DNA from: Henriciella algicola
Lineage (GTDB): Bacteria > Pseudomonadota > Alphaproteobacteria > Caulobacterales > Hyphomonadaceae
NCBI RefSeq assembly: GCF_003576245.1
Contig: NZ_QWGA01000008.1
Coordinates: 248,001 to 312,000 of the forward strand
DNA length: 64,000 nt
Direction: 5' to 3'
Shown here: piece after piece, positions 26,794-34,634 of the stretch
Position numbering within the stretch: the first letter of the stretch is position 1
Layout: each line of letters starts with the position of its first letter
Position numbers and translations under genes: made by a program
Notes under the pieces: model-generated
Databases searched by the model: none
What the model saw: only the letters and a program-made list of their open reading frames with translations
Told to the model about the DNA's origin: nothing

Positions 26794-27582
26794 TTATTTC
26801 GCCGCATCGTTGAGCGACCAGTCATAATCATAGTCGTCGATCTTTCGCCGGGCAGCTATCTTTTCTGCGAGGTCGGGGGCGGCATATTGGAGCAGATGGT
26901 CGATCACGGCAGCTTCAGAGCCGCCAAAATCTTCCTCAAACCACTTATAGATGGATGAGATATCGATGCTGTCGCCATCGACGCGCACGCCGCGCGGGTG
27001 GTTCACATAAGCGCGGGCGGCGTCATCGAGGTCTGCATCCAGCGTCTCGGCGACCCATGGCGCCGTGCGAAGGTCCGGGCAGCTATAGGACGCGCAATTG
27101 ATCGCATAATGGAGGCGCGGATCATCGCTCCACTGTTTGCGCAGCACATCATGCTCGATCCCGTGAAGGGAGATAAGCTCATCGCCCGCACGGACCTTGA
27201 TGCTCTTCCACGGGCCGGTCGAATACCAGGGCTTGATCGTATCTGTCGGATACTTTTCGACGATGTAGCGGACAGTCACGGCGTTATAGAGGTTGGACCA
27301 GGCCGCAAACTGCGCATCGCGCTCCATCGCGTCGATATCGGCCCCGTCGAACTGGGCGATATAGGCGTCCAGCTTTTCGCGATCTTCGGCATTGGGCTCG
27401 AGCGCTCCATAGTCGACCAGATTCACCCCGTCAGGGCCGGGCGAGACATAGGTTTCGAGGATGTCGCCCCAGCTTTCATGTGAAATCACGCCCTGCGCGG
27501 ACGCTGTAAAAGATGTCATAGCGACGGCCACCCCTGCGAAGACCGCAGCTATGCGGGAAAATCTATGGACTGCAAGTTTCAT
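26794..27582 (-). CDS. DUF547 domain secreted protein
   Basis: 262 residues: signal peptide ending TASAQ (about residue 30), then a DUF547 domain with FAAWSNLYNAVTVRYIVEKYPTDTIKP and the core LHGIEHDVLRKQ...RLHYAINCASYSCPDLR (about 145-180), with conserved His and Cys suggestive of a papain-like or transglutaminase-like fold. Function not established. It ends in a Tyr/Asp-rich tail. It lies upstream of the TVP38 gene in the same direction with about 40 bases between, so the three genes may form an operon. Confidence 0.88.
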   Translation of the reverse strand: MKLAVHRFSRIAAVFAGVAVAMTSFTASAQGVISHESWGDILETYVSPGPDGVNLVDYGALEPNAEDREKLDAYIAQFDGADIDAMERDAQFAAWSNLYNAVTVRYIVEKYPTDTIKPWYSTGPWKSIKVRAGDELISLHGIEHDVLRKQWSDDPRLHYAINCASYSCPDLRTAPWVAETLDADLDDAARAYVNHPRGVRVDGDSIDISSIYKWFEEDFGGSEAAVIDHLLQYAAPDLAEKIAARRKIDDYDYDWSLNDAAK

Positions 27583-27725
27583 AGCCGGGCATATAGGCCG
27601 CGCGCTGCGAAGTGACACGTCACACTCCAGTCCCGAGATATCACACGGACGTGAGGTGTCCCGGGGTCAGTCGCGCCTGCAGCCCCGGCGGCGGCAAAAG
27701 GGCTGGAAAGACTGGTAAGCTAGCC

Positions 27726-27754
27726 TTGACCTATCCTTGAGCAGCCTGTATCAG
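27726..27754 (+). promoter_or_regulatory. Putative sigma-70 promoter of rpmH operon
   Basis: TTGACC and TATCAG are separated by exactly 17 bases, 46 bases upstream of the rpmH ATG. This fits a housekeeping promoter for a highly expressed ribosomal gene. Assigned by pattern only. Confidence 0.5.
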
Positions 27755-27800
27755 CCGCGGTTTCCGAATTCGGTCAACACTTGATTGAGGCTCGACGCCC

Positions 27801-27935
27801 ATGAAACGTACATTCCAGCCTTCGCGTCTTAAGCGCGCCCGCCGTCACGGTTTCCGGTCACGCATGGCCACCAAGAACGGCCGCAAGGTGCTTTCGCGCC
27901 GCCGCGCCAAGGGCCGCAAGCGCCTGTCAGCCTAA
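27801..27935 (+). CDS. rpmH: 50S ribosomal protein L34
   Basis: 44 residues, beginning [18 protein letters not shown] and ending GRKRLSA, the near-invariant L34 sequence with about 45% Arg/Lys. It is a structural protein of the large ribosomal subunit. It is the first gene of the conserved rpmH-rnpA-yidC-engB cluster, which in many bacteria lies near the replication origin; no origin is visible in this window. Confidence 0.98.
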   Translation: MKRTFQPSRLKRARRHGFRSRMATKNGRKVLSRRRAKGRKRLSA

Positions 27936-27972
27936 AGGCTGCCTGCGTCGCTCCTGCGTCTGGAGCGCTGCC

Positions 27973-28365
27973 ATGACGACAGTCGAAGACACATTTGCTG
28001 AGGTCGAGCGGCTCACCGTTCGGCCTCAGTTTCTTTTTGTGCGCGGAGGGCTCAGCGAGCGCCGCAAGAGCCTCGTCGTTCAGGCCCGCCTGCGCACCGG
28101 CGCGCGGGCCGAGAAAGCGACCATCGGCGAAGGCTTTACCGCCACCAAGAAGATCGGAAATGCCGTCGTGCGCAACCGTGCGAAACGCCGGCTCCGCTCT
28201 GCCGCGCGAGAACTTCTGCCGCGCCATGGTGTCCCATATACCGACTATGTCTTCATTGCGCGCATGGATACGGCTGAAATTGGCTGGCAGCGCTTGCTTG
28301 ACGATATGGAAAGCGCGCTGATAAGCCTCCGCGCAGCCTTGAATGCGGGGTCGGGCCCGGCCTGA
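27973..28365 (+). CDS. rnpA: Ribonuclease P protein component
   Basis: 130 residues, with the RNase P protein signature IGNAVVRNRAKRRLRSAAREL (about 57-77; the RNR motif that binds the catalytic RNA) and a preceding ATIGEGFTATKK strand. It binds RNase P RNA to mature tRNA 5' ends. 37 bases after rpmH. The yidD gene that often follows rnpA is absent; yidC starts 41 bases downstream. Confidence 0.96.
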   Translation: MTTVEDTFAEVERLTVRPQFLFVRGGLSERRKSLVVQARLRTGARAEKATIGEGFTATKKIGNAVVRNRAKRRLRSAARELLPRHGVPYTDYVFIARMDTAEIGWQRLLDDMESALISLRAALNAGSGPA

Positions 28366-28406
28366 CCCCTTTTTGTTATCACGGAATACCGGCGGATTAT
28401 AACGAC

Positions 28407-30242
28407 ATGAACCAGGGTATGGACCCGCAGGACCAGCGCAATTTCATCATCGCAATCGTGCTGATGCTGGTTTTCGTCTTTGGCTACCAGACGTTCGTCC
28501 TGCAGCCGCAGGAAGAAGCGCGTCTGGAAGCGCAGGAGCAGGCAGAGGCAGAGCGCGAAGCGGCCGTTCCGCAGGCAGGTGACACGATCGAACAGGTCAC
28601 CGCCGCCGAGTCGGTTGAAGAAGCCCTCAGCGCCAACTCACGTGTCACACTGGACGCTGACCGCGTCGATGGCTCGATCCGCCTGCGCGGTGCCATCCTC
28701 GACGACCTGCAGCTCAAGGATCACTATACGACGGTTGAGCGCGTCAATGAGCTGCGCCTCCTGCGTCCAACGAATTTCGACCATGGCTATTTCGCCAGCT
28801 GGTACTGGTTTGATGGCAACCAGCCGGTAACCGGCCCAGCGACCGAATGGCAGGTTCAGGGCAATCCGACGCTTTCGTCCGGCAATCCGGTTACGCTGAC
28901 CTATGAAGGCAATGGCGTCTCCATCGAGCGCACGATCAGCGTCGATGAAAACTACATGTTCACCTATAGCGACCGCCTGACGAACACCGGTTCGGAAGCG
29001 CGCACGCTGGCACCGCTCGGCTCTATCCGCCGTCAGGGCCAATGGAAGGAATTCCTCGAAACCACCGATCCGGGCAGCTCGAAAACCGGCGGCATGGCGC
29101 ATATGGGCCTGATTGGCGTCTTCGATAACAATCTGACCTGGCGCAATTACAAGAATTTGGACCAGGGCAAGGGCCTCAAGGATTCCGACGATCTCGGTGT
29201 TCGCCGCGCGTCCGAAGGCGGCTGGCTGGGCTTTACCGATAAATACTGGATGACCACCCTCATCCCGGAGCAGCAGTATGAATTTGCTGGCCGTTATCAG
29301 CGCCTGTCGCGTGAAACCGGTCCTGTCATGCAGCTCACCGTGGCGAGCGCTGCCCGCGTGATTGAGCCGGGCGAGACGGTCACCTCAGAGAATCGCATCT
29401 TCTCGGGCGCCAAGGAACTTGCCGTCCTCGATACCTATCAGGAAGGCGGCGTGCCGCGTTTCGAAGACGCGATCGACTGGGGCAACATCCTTTACTACAT
29501 CACCAAGCCGCTCTTCTCGCTGCTGCGCTGGCTCGAAGGCATGGTCGGCACGTTCGGCCTCGCCATTCTGGCGCTGACGGTTCTCGTCCGCCTGCCGCTC
29601 GTTCCGCTGTACAACCAGTCCTACAAGTCGATGGCGAAGATGAAAAAGCTCGCCGAGCCGATGAAAGAGATCCAGGAGCGCTTCAAGGAAGACCCGCAGC
29701 GCCGCCAGCAGGAAGTGATGAAGCTTTACCAGCGTGAGAAAGCCAATCCGATTGCGGGCTGTATCCCGATCCTCCTGACGATCCCGGTCTTCTTCGCGCT
29801 CTACAAGGTGCTGTTTGTCACCATCGAGATGCGTCACGCCTCCTTCTGGTACATCGACGACCTTTCGGCGCCTGACCCGACCGCGATTGGCAACCTCTTC
29901 GGCCTGCTCCCATGGGCGGCTGCCGATGTGAAGGCGATCCCGATTATCGGCCTTGTCATAGGTATCGGCATTCTGCCGATCCTCTACGGTGTCACCATGT
30001 CGGGCATTCAGGCGCTTTCGCCGCCGCCGACCGATCCGACGCAGAAGATGATCATGCGCTTCCTGCCGCTTATCTTCATGTTCGTGTTCGCAGGCTTCGC
30101 CGCCGGTCTCGTTCTCTACTGGGTCTGGTCGAACGTCCTGTCCCTCGTTCAGCAATACTTCATCATGCGCCGGAATGGGGTCGAGACAGAACTCGACAAG
30201 CTGATCGCCCACCTGCTTGGGCGTAAAAAGGAAGACGCGTGA
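28407..30242 (+). CDS. yidC: Membrane protein insertase YidC
   Basis: 611 residues: a first transmembrane helix at about 12-32, a large periplasmic beta-sandwich domain (about 60-350), then the conserved insertase core of five helices starting near 365. The core includes ILALTVLVRLPLVPLYNQSYKSMAKMKKL with the conserved groove arginine, NPIAGCIPILLTIPVFFALYKVLFV, and a final helix near 555-575. It inserts and folds inner-membrane proteins alone or with SecYEG. Its stop overlaps the engB GTG start by 4 bases. Confidence 0.97.
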   Translation: MNQGMDPQDQRNFIIAIVLMLVFVFGYQTFVLQPQEEARLEAQEQAEAEREAAVPQAGDTIEQVTAAESVEEALSANSRVTLDADRVDGSIRLRGAILDDLQLKDHYTTVERVNELRLLRPTNFDHGYFASWYWFDGNQPVTGPATEWQVQGNPTLSSGNPVTLTYEGNGVSIERTISVDENYMFTYSDRLTNTGSEARTLAPLGSIRRQGQWKEFLETTDPGSSKTGGMAHMGLIGVFDNNLTWRNYKNLDQGKGLKDSDDLGVRRASEGGWLGFTDKYWMTTLIPEQQYEFAGRYQRLSRETGPVMQLTVASAARVIEPGETVTSENRIFSGAKELAVLDTYQEGGVPRFEDAIDWGNILYYITKPLFSLLRWLEGMVGTFGLAILALTVLVRLPLVPLYNQSYKSMAKMKKLAEPMKEIQERFKEDPQRRQQEVMKLYQREKANPIAGCIPILLTIPVFFALYKVLFVTIEMRHASFWYIDDLSAPDPTAIGNLFGLLPWAAADVKAIPIIGLVIGIGILPILYGVTMSGIQALSPPPTDPTQKMIMRFLPLIFMFVFAGFAAGLVLYWVWSNVLSLVQQYFIMRRNGVETELDKLIAHLLGRKKEDA

Positions 30243-30883
30243 GCGACGCCCCTGAATTCAGCGAGGAGACGATAGAGGCCGCCCGCGTGCTTTGCTCGGG
30301 TCCTTGCGAATTCGTGCTCGGCGCCGCCGCACTGACCCAGCTGCCAGAGGCTGACCGGCCAGAGATTGCCTTTGCCGGCCGTTCCAATGTCGGCAAGTCC
30401 AGCCTGATCAATGCGCTTCTCTGGCGCAAGAACCTCGCGCGCGCCTCCTCAGAACCGGGCCGTACGCGGGAGCTGAACTACTTCAATCTCGGAGAAGGCC
30501 GTCTCTGGCTGGTTGACCTTCCAGGCTTTGGCTATGCGAAAGTTTCGCGCACGCAGGCGCAGGAATGGCAGCGCCTGACGCTCCGCTATCTGCGGGGCCG
30601 GGTGAACCTCCGCCGGGTCTTTCTGCTGGTCGATTCCCGCCGCGGCCTCATGGACACTGACCATGAAGTCATGGACATGCTGGATTCAGCGGCCGTGACC
30701 TATCAGATCGTTCTCACCAAGGCTGACAAGATCAAGAAAACTGAAGCCGACGTCGTGCGCGCCAAGGTGGCTGAAGCGCTCAAGAAGCGCCCGGCCGCTC
30801 ACCCGGTCATCAGGCTGACCTCCGCCGAAAAAGGCGGCGGCCTGCCTGAACTTCGCGCCGAGATCTATCAGCTTACTGTCTGA
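30239..30883 (+). CDS. yihA: Ribosome biogenesis GTPase YihA/EngB
   Basis: 214 residues with the G motifs GRSNVGKSS (G1, about 46-54), TRELNYF region (G2), DLPGFGY (G3), TKADK (G4) and TSAEKG (G5), and the short N-terminus of EngB-type GTPases. It acts in large-subunit assembly. It starts with GTG in a GTGA overlap with yidC, so expression is coupled. The stop overlaps by 11 bases the convergent low-complexity lipoprotein gene. Confidence 0.96.
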   Translation: MSDAPEFSEETIEAARVLCSGPCEFVLGAAALTQLPEADRPEIAFAGRSNVGKSSLINALLWRKNLARASSEPGRTRELNYFNLGEGRLWLVDLPGFGYAKVSRTQAQEWQRLTLRYLRGRVNLRRVFLLVDSRRGLMDTDHEVMDMLDSAAVTYQIVLTKADKIKKTEADVVRAKVAEALKKRPAAHPVIRLTSAEKGGGLPELRAEIYQLTV

Positions 30884-31778
30884 CGACACCGCGATCGCGG
30901 TCACGCCGGCTGATCGGCTCGGGGCGGCCGCCGCGTAGTTCATCATTGGACTGATTGTTATTGTTCTGCGCCTGGCGGGCGCGGTCGCGTTCCTGCAGGG
31001 CTTCACGGCGTGAAACGCGGCGTTCCTGACGCGCTTGCTGGGCAGCTTGCCGGGCCTGCTGGCGGTTATTGTTCACGTTCGCGCCCTGCTGGCCGCGATT
31101 TCCACGTCCCCTGTTTCCCCGGTCTTCCTGGTTACGGTTACCGTAATTGCGATGGGAGCCACGCTGATACTGAGTGCCGGACTGCTCGCCGCGGTTTGCG
31201 CCGCGATTGCCCCGGTTGTCGCGATTGCGATCGCGGTTGCCACCACCGCCGTCGCGGCGCTGGTCGCGATTATTATAGCGGTCGCGATTTCTGTCCCGAT
31301 CGCGGTCCCTGCCTCGATCACGGTCGCCATAGCGGCCCCGGTCGCGGTCATAGCGTGGGCGGTCTGGACGCTGGTCGCGGACATTGTCCGGGCGCTGATC
31401 GCGGAAGCGAGGCGGCACGCCGCGTCGTCCGTCCTGTCCCCGATGGCCGCGCTGGGATGGCCGGGCATCGCGGTGGCGGTAATTCCTGTTATGGCGGTTC
31501 AGCCAGCCATCGCGGGTCGGGTAGTAGACATATTGCGAATAAACGATGGAACTGCCGGAGTAATAATAGCCGTCACCATAATAACCCGCGCCGTAATACC
31601 CGTCGCTCAGATAGCCCGTGCCATAGCCGCTGTCATAGTAATCGTCGGAATAGTAGCCGTCGCCATAATAGCCATCATCATAGTAGCCATAGGCGTCATA
31701 GGTGGTGCAGGCCGTTGCAAGAAAACCTGCAGAAACAAGGCCGAGCAACATTCCTGCGCGGCGGAAAGAACGGGACAT
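30873..31778 (-). CDS. Low-complexity lipoprotein, Tyr/Gly-rich then Arg/Asp/Asn-rich
   Basis: 301 residues with a lipoprotein signal (FLATAC, Cys about 24). Next come about 50 residues of Tyr/Gly/Asp repeats (YYGDGYYSDDYY-like), a short unique segment (IVYSQYVYYPTRDGWLNRHNRNYR), then about 170 residues dominated by RDRDR, NRDNRGNRG and QQARQAAQQARQ repeats. No known domain. Such strongly charged, disordered surface proteins could bind polyanions or matrix, which is inference. An open frame on the plus strand across it encodes a hydrophobic antisense peptide and is an artefact. Confidence 0.75.
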   Translation of the reverse strand: MSRSFRRAGMLLGLVSAGFLATACTTYDAYGYYDDGYYGDGYYSDDYYDSGYGTGYLSDGYYGAGYYGDGYYYSGSSIVYSQYVYYPTRDGWLNRHNRNYRHRDARPSQRGHRGQDGRRGVPPRFRDQRPDNVRDQRPDRPRYDRDRGRYGDRDRGRDRDRDRNRDRYNNRDQRRDGGGGNRDRNRDNRGNRGANRGEQSGTQYQRGSHRNYGNRNQEDRGNRGRGNRGQQGANVNNNRQQARQAAQQARQERRVSRREALQERDRARQAQNNNNQSNDELRGGRPEPISRRDRDRGVVRQ

Positions 31779-31885
31779 GATGTCTCCAGTACGTGTCGGT
31801 TTCGGTCAGTCTGCATTCAGACTAACAGCCCCCGCCTGACTGTGACATGAACGTAAATTCAGGCCCGGCAAGCCCGCGACAACCT

Positions 31886-32143
31886 TTAGCGCTCGCTGGC
31901 TTCAGCCGCGTCGGAAGCTGGCATTTCTGCCTCCTTCGCCGTCTCAGTCTGGACGGCTGGCTGAGCGCGAAGTTTCCCGCTGGCGGAGGCGTTTCCGTTA
32001 TAGTTCGCGGTATAGGCGGCGTTGGCGACGCCTTCGCTCGACATGTAGGGGACCGCCTCTTTTCGTGGGCCAACGCAGGCGGTGAGCGCCATGCCGGCGA
32101 GGAGGAGGGCGAGTGTTTTCACGTGTCGGGATCTGGATGCCAT
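31886..32143 (-). CDS. Small lipoprotein, hypothetical
   Basis: 85 residues from an internal ATG (MASRSRHVKTLALLLAGMALTAC) with a clear lipobox, LTAC. The mature part is short and unstructured (Ala/Ser/Glu-rich, ending SDAAEASER). I chose the ATG at 32143 because a GGCAGG site precedes it and the signal peptide then has normal length; longer in-frame forms add basic residues. Function unknown. Divergent from the GNAT gene. Confidence 0.6.
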   Translation of the reverse strand: MASRSRHVKTLALLLAGMALTACVGPRKEAVPYMSSEGVANAAYTANYNGNASASGKLRAQPAVQTETAKEAEMPASDAAEASER

Positions 32144-32255
32144 GCCTGCCAGCATTGAGGTTTTCCGCTTTCGTTTCAAGCCGTCCTTTCAGGGCCGGTG
32201 TCACAAGATTTTGGCTTGCAAGACGGCCCGCCGCGCGGCAATTCTCCTCCTCAAG

Positions 32256-32723
32256 ATGACCGTTTCCATCGCGCCCGCCAACCTCGACGCAGAGGATTTC
32301 AGAGGCCTCATCGGCGCTCACAAGGCGCTGATGCTTGAAACGACCCCGCCGGAAAGCTCCCACGCGCTCAAGATTGAGGCGATGCGCGCGCCGGACCTGA
32401 CGGTCTGGGAAATGCGCGACGGCGACAAGCTGGTCGGCTGCGGCGCGCTGAAAAGCCTGTCTGACGGAAAGTCAGGGGAAATCAAGGCGATGCACACGGT
32501 CGCCCAGTTCAGGCGGGGCGGGCTCGGCAAGTCGATGCTGCGCCACATCCTCTCGGCCGCCAATGAGCGATATTATTCAAAGCTCTACTTAGAGACCGGC
32601 AGCCAGCCTGCCTTCCAGCCCGCGCGTACCCTCTATGAGAGCCACGGTTTTGTCTCCTGCGGTCCGTTCGGAGACTATCGGGAAGACCCGAACTCGGTCT
32701 TCATGGTGAAGGCTCTGGCCTGA
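32256..32723 (+). CDS. GNAT family N-acetyltransferase
   Basis: 155 residues. Acetyl-CoA-binding motif A is visible as EIKAMHTVAQFRRGGLGKSMLRHIL (about 77-101, Q/RxxGxG/A as RRGGLGK), followed by YSKLYLETGSQPAFQPARTLYESHGF, typical of the YafP/YhhY-like small GNATs. The acceptor is unknown. The ATG at 32256 is preceded only by a weak ribosome site, but the domain begins directly after it. Confidence 0.88.
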   Translation: MTVSIAPANLDAEDFRGLIGAHKALMLETTPPESSHALKIEAMRAPDLTVWEMRDGDKLVGCGALKSLSDGKSGEIKAMHTVAQFRRGGLGKSMLRHILSAANERYYSKLYLETGSQPAFQPARTLYESHGFVSCGPFGDYREDPNSVFMVKALA

Positions 32724-32775
32724 GTAGCACGTGCGGCCGCGCTGCTAGTGGGCAGGGCGGTTCAGATTTCAATTT

Positions 32776-33252
32776 TTATCCGCTCATCCCGGCGCAGGCC
32801 GGGATCTCGTGAAGCAAGCTCACACCCGAATTGGCCGAGATCCCCGCCTTCGCGGGGATGAGCGGTTTTTCTCTAGGTGGCGGCGCGCGCGCCGCCGGGT
32901 GCACCCCGGGTGGTGCATGGAGGGTGCAGCCACGGTGTATGGGCGGTGTTTCTGCGGTGTACGGGTCTGGCAGCGGCCAGGCCGGCGCAAGGTCCGGGTC
33001 GAGGCGTGTCCAGGGGGAATAGTCGAAACTGCGGGGCAGGGCGCCGCGCGCCGTGCGCTCGTCGTCTGACTCCGGCCAGTGCGTGACGCGGATGACGCCT
33101 GTCTTCAGAAGCTCCCATCCAAAGCCGCCGCGCCCTTCGGCGCGCGCAAGCTCTGCGGTGGCTTCCAGTCTAGCAAGATAATGCCAGAGGACCGGCCAGT
33201 ACCAGACGGGTACGAGCGCATGCGCTTTCACAAGTGTTGGCCAGTCCAGCAT
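32776..33252 (-). CDS. Hypothetical protein whose C-terminus is encoded by a repeat element
   Basis: 158 residues from the ATG at 33252 (MLDWPTLVKAHALVPVWYW). The first about 75 residues look like a normal globular protein (WHYLARLEATAELARAEGRGGFGWELLKTGVIRVTHWPES). The last about 35 residues, KPLIPAKAGI and EIPACAGMSG, are the translation of the paired-hairpin repeat at 32780-32870, and the stop lies just beyond it. The Pro-rich segment before it may also be non-native. No known family. The gene may have been extended or truncated by the repeat. Confidence 0.5.
   Translation of the reverse strand: MLDWPTLVKAHALVPVWYWPVLWHYLARLEATAELARAEGRGGFGWELLKTGVIRVTHWPESDDERTARGALPRSFDYSPWTRLDPDLAPAWPLPDPYTAETPPIHRGCTLHAPPGVHPAARAPPPREKPLIPAKAGISANSGVSLLHEIPACAGMSG
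32780..32870. repeat. Paired-hairpin repeat, copy 1
   Basis: Two hairpins, ATCCCGGC-GCAG-GCCGGGAT (32786-32805) and ATCCCCGC-CTTC-GCGGGGAT (32840-32859), are enclosed by inverted CCGCTCATCC/GGATGAGCGG arms and followed by TTTTT. The loops GCAG and CTTC recur in the copies at 33438 and 62611. It may also act as a terminator for the GNAT gene. Confidence 0.8.
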
Positions 33253-33319
33253 GCGGGGAAGTGTAGGGCTGGTTCCTGGGGAGGGGGATGTTTTGGGTTT
33301 TTCCTCGGGGGGGGTGTGG

Positions 33320-33377
33320 CGCCCTCGTCCTTCGACCCGCATGGTGAGCCTGACGAACCTCGCTCAGGATGAGGGCG
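33320..33377. repeat. REP-like inverted repeat
   Basis: The ends CGCCCTCGTCCT and AGGATGAGGGCG are inverted with one mismatch. The centre, CCCGCATGGTGAGCCTGACGAACC, shares its core with the element at 15370-15451. It lies in the 460-base gene-free stretch 33253-33712. That stretch otherwise holds only further small hairpins (for example ACCCTCGACCGC/CGGTCTGAGGGT near 33575) and no open frame I believe. Confidence 0.7.
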
Positions 33378-33437
33378 TTTGAGGCGGTGGATTTGAATTG
33401 TTGAGAGGGGACGAAAGTCTTCTCCAAGTTCGCCGGA

Positions 33438-33526
33438 GATACCTGCGCAGGCAGGTATCCATGGAGCTGCGTCAAAGCTGGTGCTTGGCTGATAGGAGGC
33501 ACCATGGACCCCTGTCTTCACAGGGG
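33438..33526. repeat. Paired-hairpin repeat, copy 2
   Basis: Hairpin GATACCTGC-GCAG-GCAGGTATC (33438-33459) and hairpin CCCCTGT-CTTC-ACAGGGG (33509-33526), joined by a spacer bounded by CCATGG on both sides. Same plan and same loops as copies 1 and 3, but the sequence is closest to copy 3. Confidence 0.8.
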
Positions 33527-33712
33527 GCTTCGGGACGGTGGAGATGGGTTTGGGAGATCGGTTTAAGTCGGCGTCACCCTCGACCGCGTAGCGGTCTGAG
33601 GGTCCATCTTCTGACGTCGGTTTCAGTGCCTGCAGCGGTGGCAGGAGATAGGCTCCCAGATGAGCTTGCGCTCATCGGTAGTGACGCCGGAGAGCGGGCG
33701 GCCCGCCCCTGC

Positions 33713-34219
33713 CTAAGGCACCATATTCAGGTCCGGCCAGCCGCCGGGGGGCGGGGTTGCGCTGGCGACTTCGCGGTAGGGTTTCCATTTGCCGTCATGC
33801 TTCTTGAGCAGCATGAGATAGGTGTCGCGCAGCTCCAGCGGCTCTGTGCTGCCTTTGGGGGTGTAGGTGATGATCGAGGTGCCGAAATCATAGGCCCAGG
33901 TCTCATTGATCACGACGGTTTCGGTGGGCGTGATCTCTATGGTGGCGCCGGCCGGGAAGGACGGCTGCTCGGCCTGTTCATACATTTTGAGGTGCTCTGG
34001 CCCGCCGGGCACGACCATGATGACCTGCGGATGGAGGAGGGCGCCCAGCTCTGCCATTGCGCCGGTGGAGATGGCGTCCATGAAGCCGGTGCGCGCCTCA
34101 TCAATGGCGGCGGCTTCGGCGGCCGGGTCAAACTCTGCGTGATTGTCGGCGAAGGCCGCCGGTGCGGCGGTAATGGCCGCAGCGGTGAGTGCGGCGGCGA
34201 TATTGGTGGAAAGTTTCAT
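33713..34219 (-). CDS. Secreted NTF2-like/DUF4440-type protein
   Basis: 168 residues with a signal peptide (cleavage near AFADNHA). The mature protein looks like a SnoaL/DUF4440 NTF2-fold domain: an N-terminal helix pair (AIDEARTGFMDAISTGAMAELGALLHPQVIMV), then strands ending LRDTYLMLLKKHDGKWKPYREVA, the usual closing strand of that fold. Periplasmic; ligand or substrate unknown. A Pro/Gly tail ends the protein. Confidence 0.75.
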   Translation of the reverse strand: MKLSTNIAAALTAAAITAAPAAFADNHAEFDPAAEAAAIDEARTGFMDAISTGAMAELGALLHPQVIMVVPGGPEHLKMYEQAEQPSFPAGATIEITPTETVVINETWAYDFGTSIITYTPKGSTEPLELRDTYLMLLKKHDGKWKPYREVASATPPPGGWPDLNMVP

Positions 34220-34336
34220 GCGTGTCCCCCTCTTGATTGGCAGGGAGGATGCGCGGGGTTCGCCGGGTTGGCAAGGTTGGGGGGATTGAGGGGCCTAGCT
34301 ATGGGGGCTTGCATTAATTGAGCGGGGGCGCGTGTC

Positions 34337-34407
34337 CGATCTGATTTTCCGGGTCAAGGGCGCTTCGCGTCCGGAGGATTACACCCTTGGCCCGGAAAAG
34401 CAGATCG
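34337..34407. repeat. 71-base imperfect inverted repeat
   Basis: Arms 34337-34360 and 34384-34407 (24 bases each, CGATCTGATTTTCCGGG...) are inverted copies with two mismatches and enclose a 23-base centre. It is part of the gene-free interval 34220-34634, which is filled with hairpins and has no credible gene. Confidence 0.65.
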
Positions 34408-34422
34408 AAAGAGGCTGGCTGT

Positions 34423-34451
34423 GGCCGAATGGCAGGCTCTGCCATTCGGCC
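34423..34451. repeat. Perfect 12-bp hairpin
   Basis: GGCCGAATGGCA and TGCCATTCGGCC separated by five bases. There is no T run after it, so it is not a standard terminator. It sits between two other inverted repeats. Confidence 0.6.
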
Positions 34452-34460
34452 TTACGCTTC

Positions 34461-34625
34461 TTCTCCCTTCTCCTTGGGGAGAAGGGCCGGGGATGAGGGG
34501 GAGCTATTTCTCGGCAGGCGGTGACAGTGGCAGTGATGTCCTGTCCGGAGCATCACTGCGGCTCTCAATGATTGGTGCGGGCGTTGTACCCCCTCACCCC
34601 TAACCCCTCTCCCCAAGGAGAGGGG
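34461..34625. repeat. Long inverted-repeat element
   Basis: Left end: hairpin CCCTTCTCC-TTGG-GGAGAAGGG, then GGGGATGAGGGGG. Right end: CCCCCTCACCCCT, then CCCCTCTCC-CCAA-GGAGAGGGG. The two ends are inverted, diverged copies around a core of about 85 bases, a layout seen in common intergenic palindromic repeats and small non-autonomous elements. Confidence 0.65.
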
Positions 34626-34634
34626 AATTCGAAC

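Noticed and set aside
31035-31850. A long plus-strand open frame predicted to be highly hydrophobic, like a membrane protein
   Set aside because: It is the antisense of Arg/Asp-rich repeats of the minus-strand lipoprotein. The alternating Ala/Ile/Val pattern follows from reading repeated CGN and GAN codons backwards. The minus strand has a proper lipobox.
33398-34321. 307-codon plus-strand open frame covering repeats and the NTF2-like gene
   Set aside because: It reads through intergenic hairpins and antisense to a protein with a clear signal peptide; it has no ribosome site.
32780-34625. Clustered short repeats considered as a CRISPR array
   Set aside because: The repeats are palindromic pairs with irregular spacing and differing sequence, with no regular direct repeats, unique spacers or cas genes.
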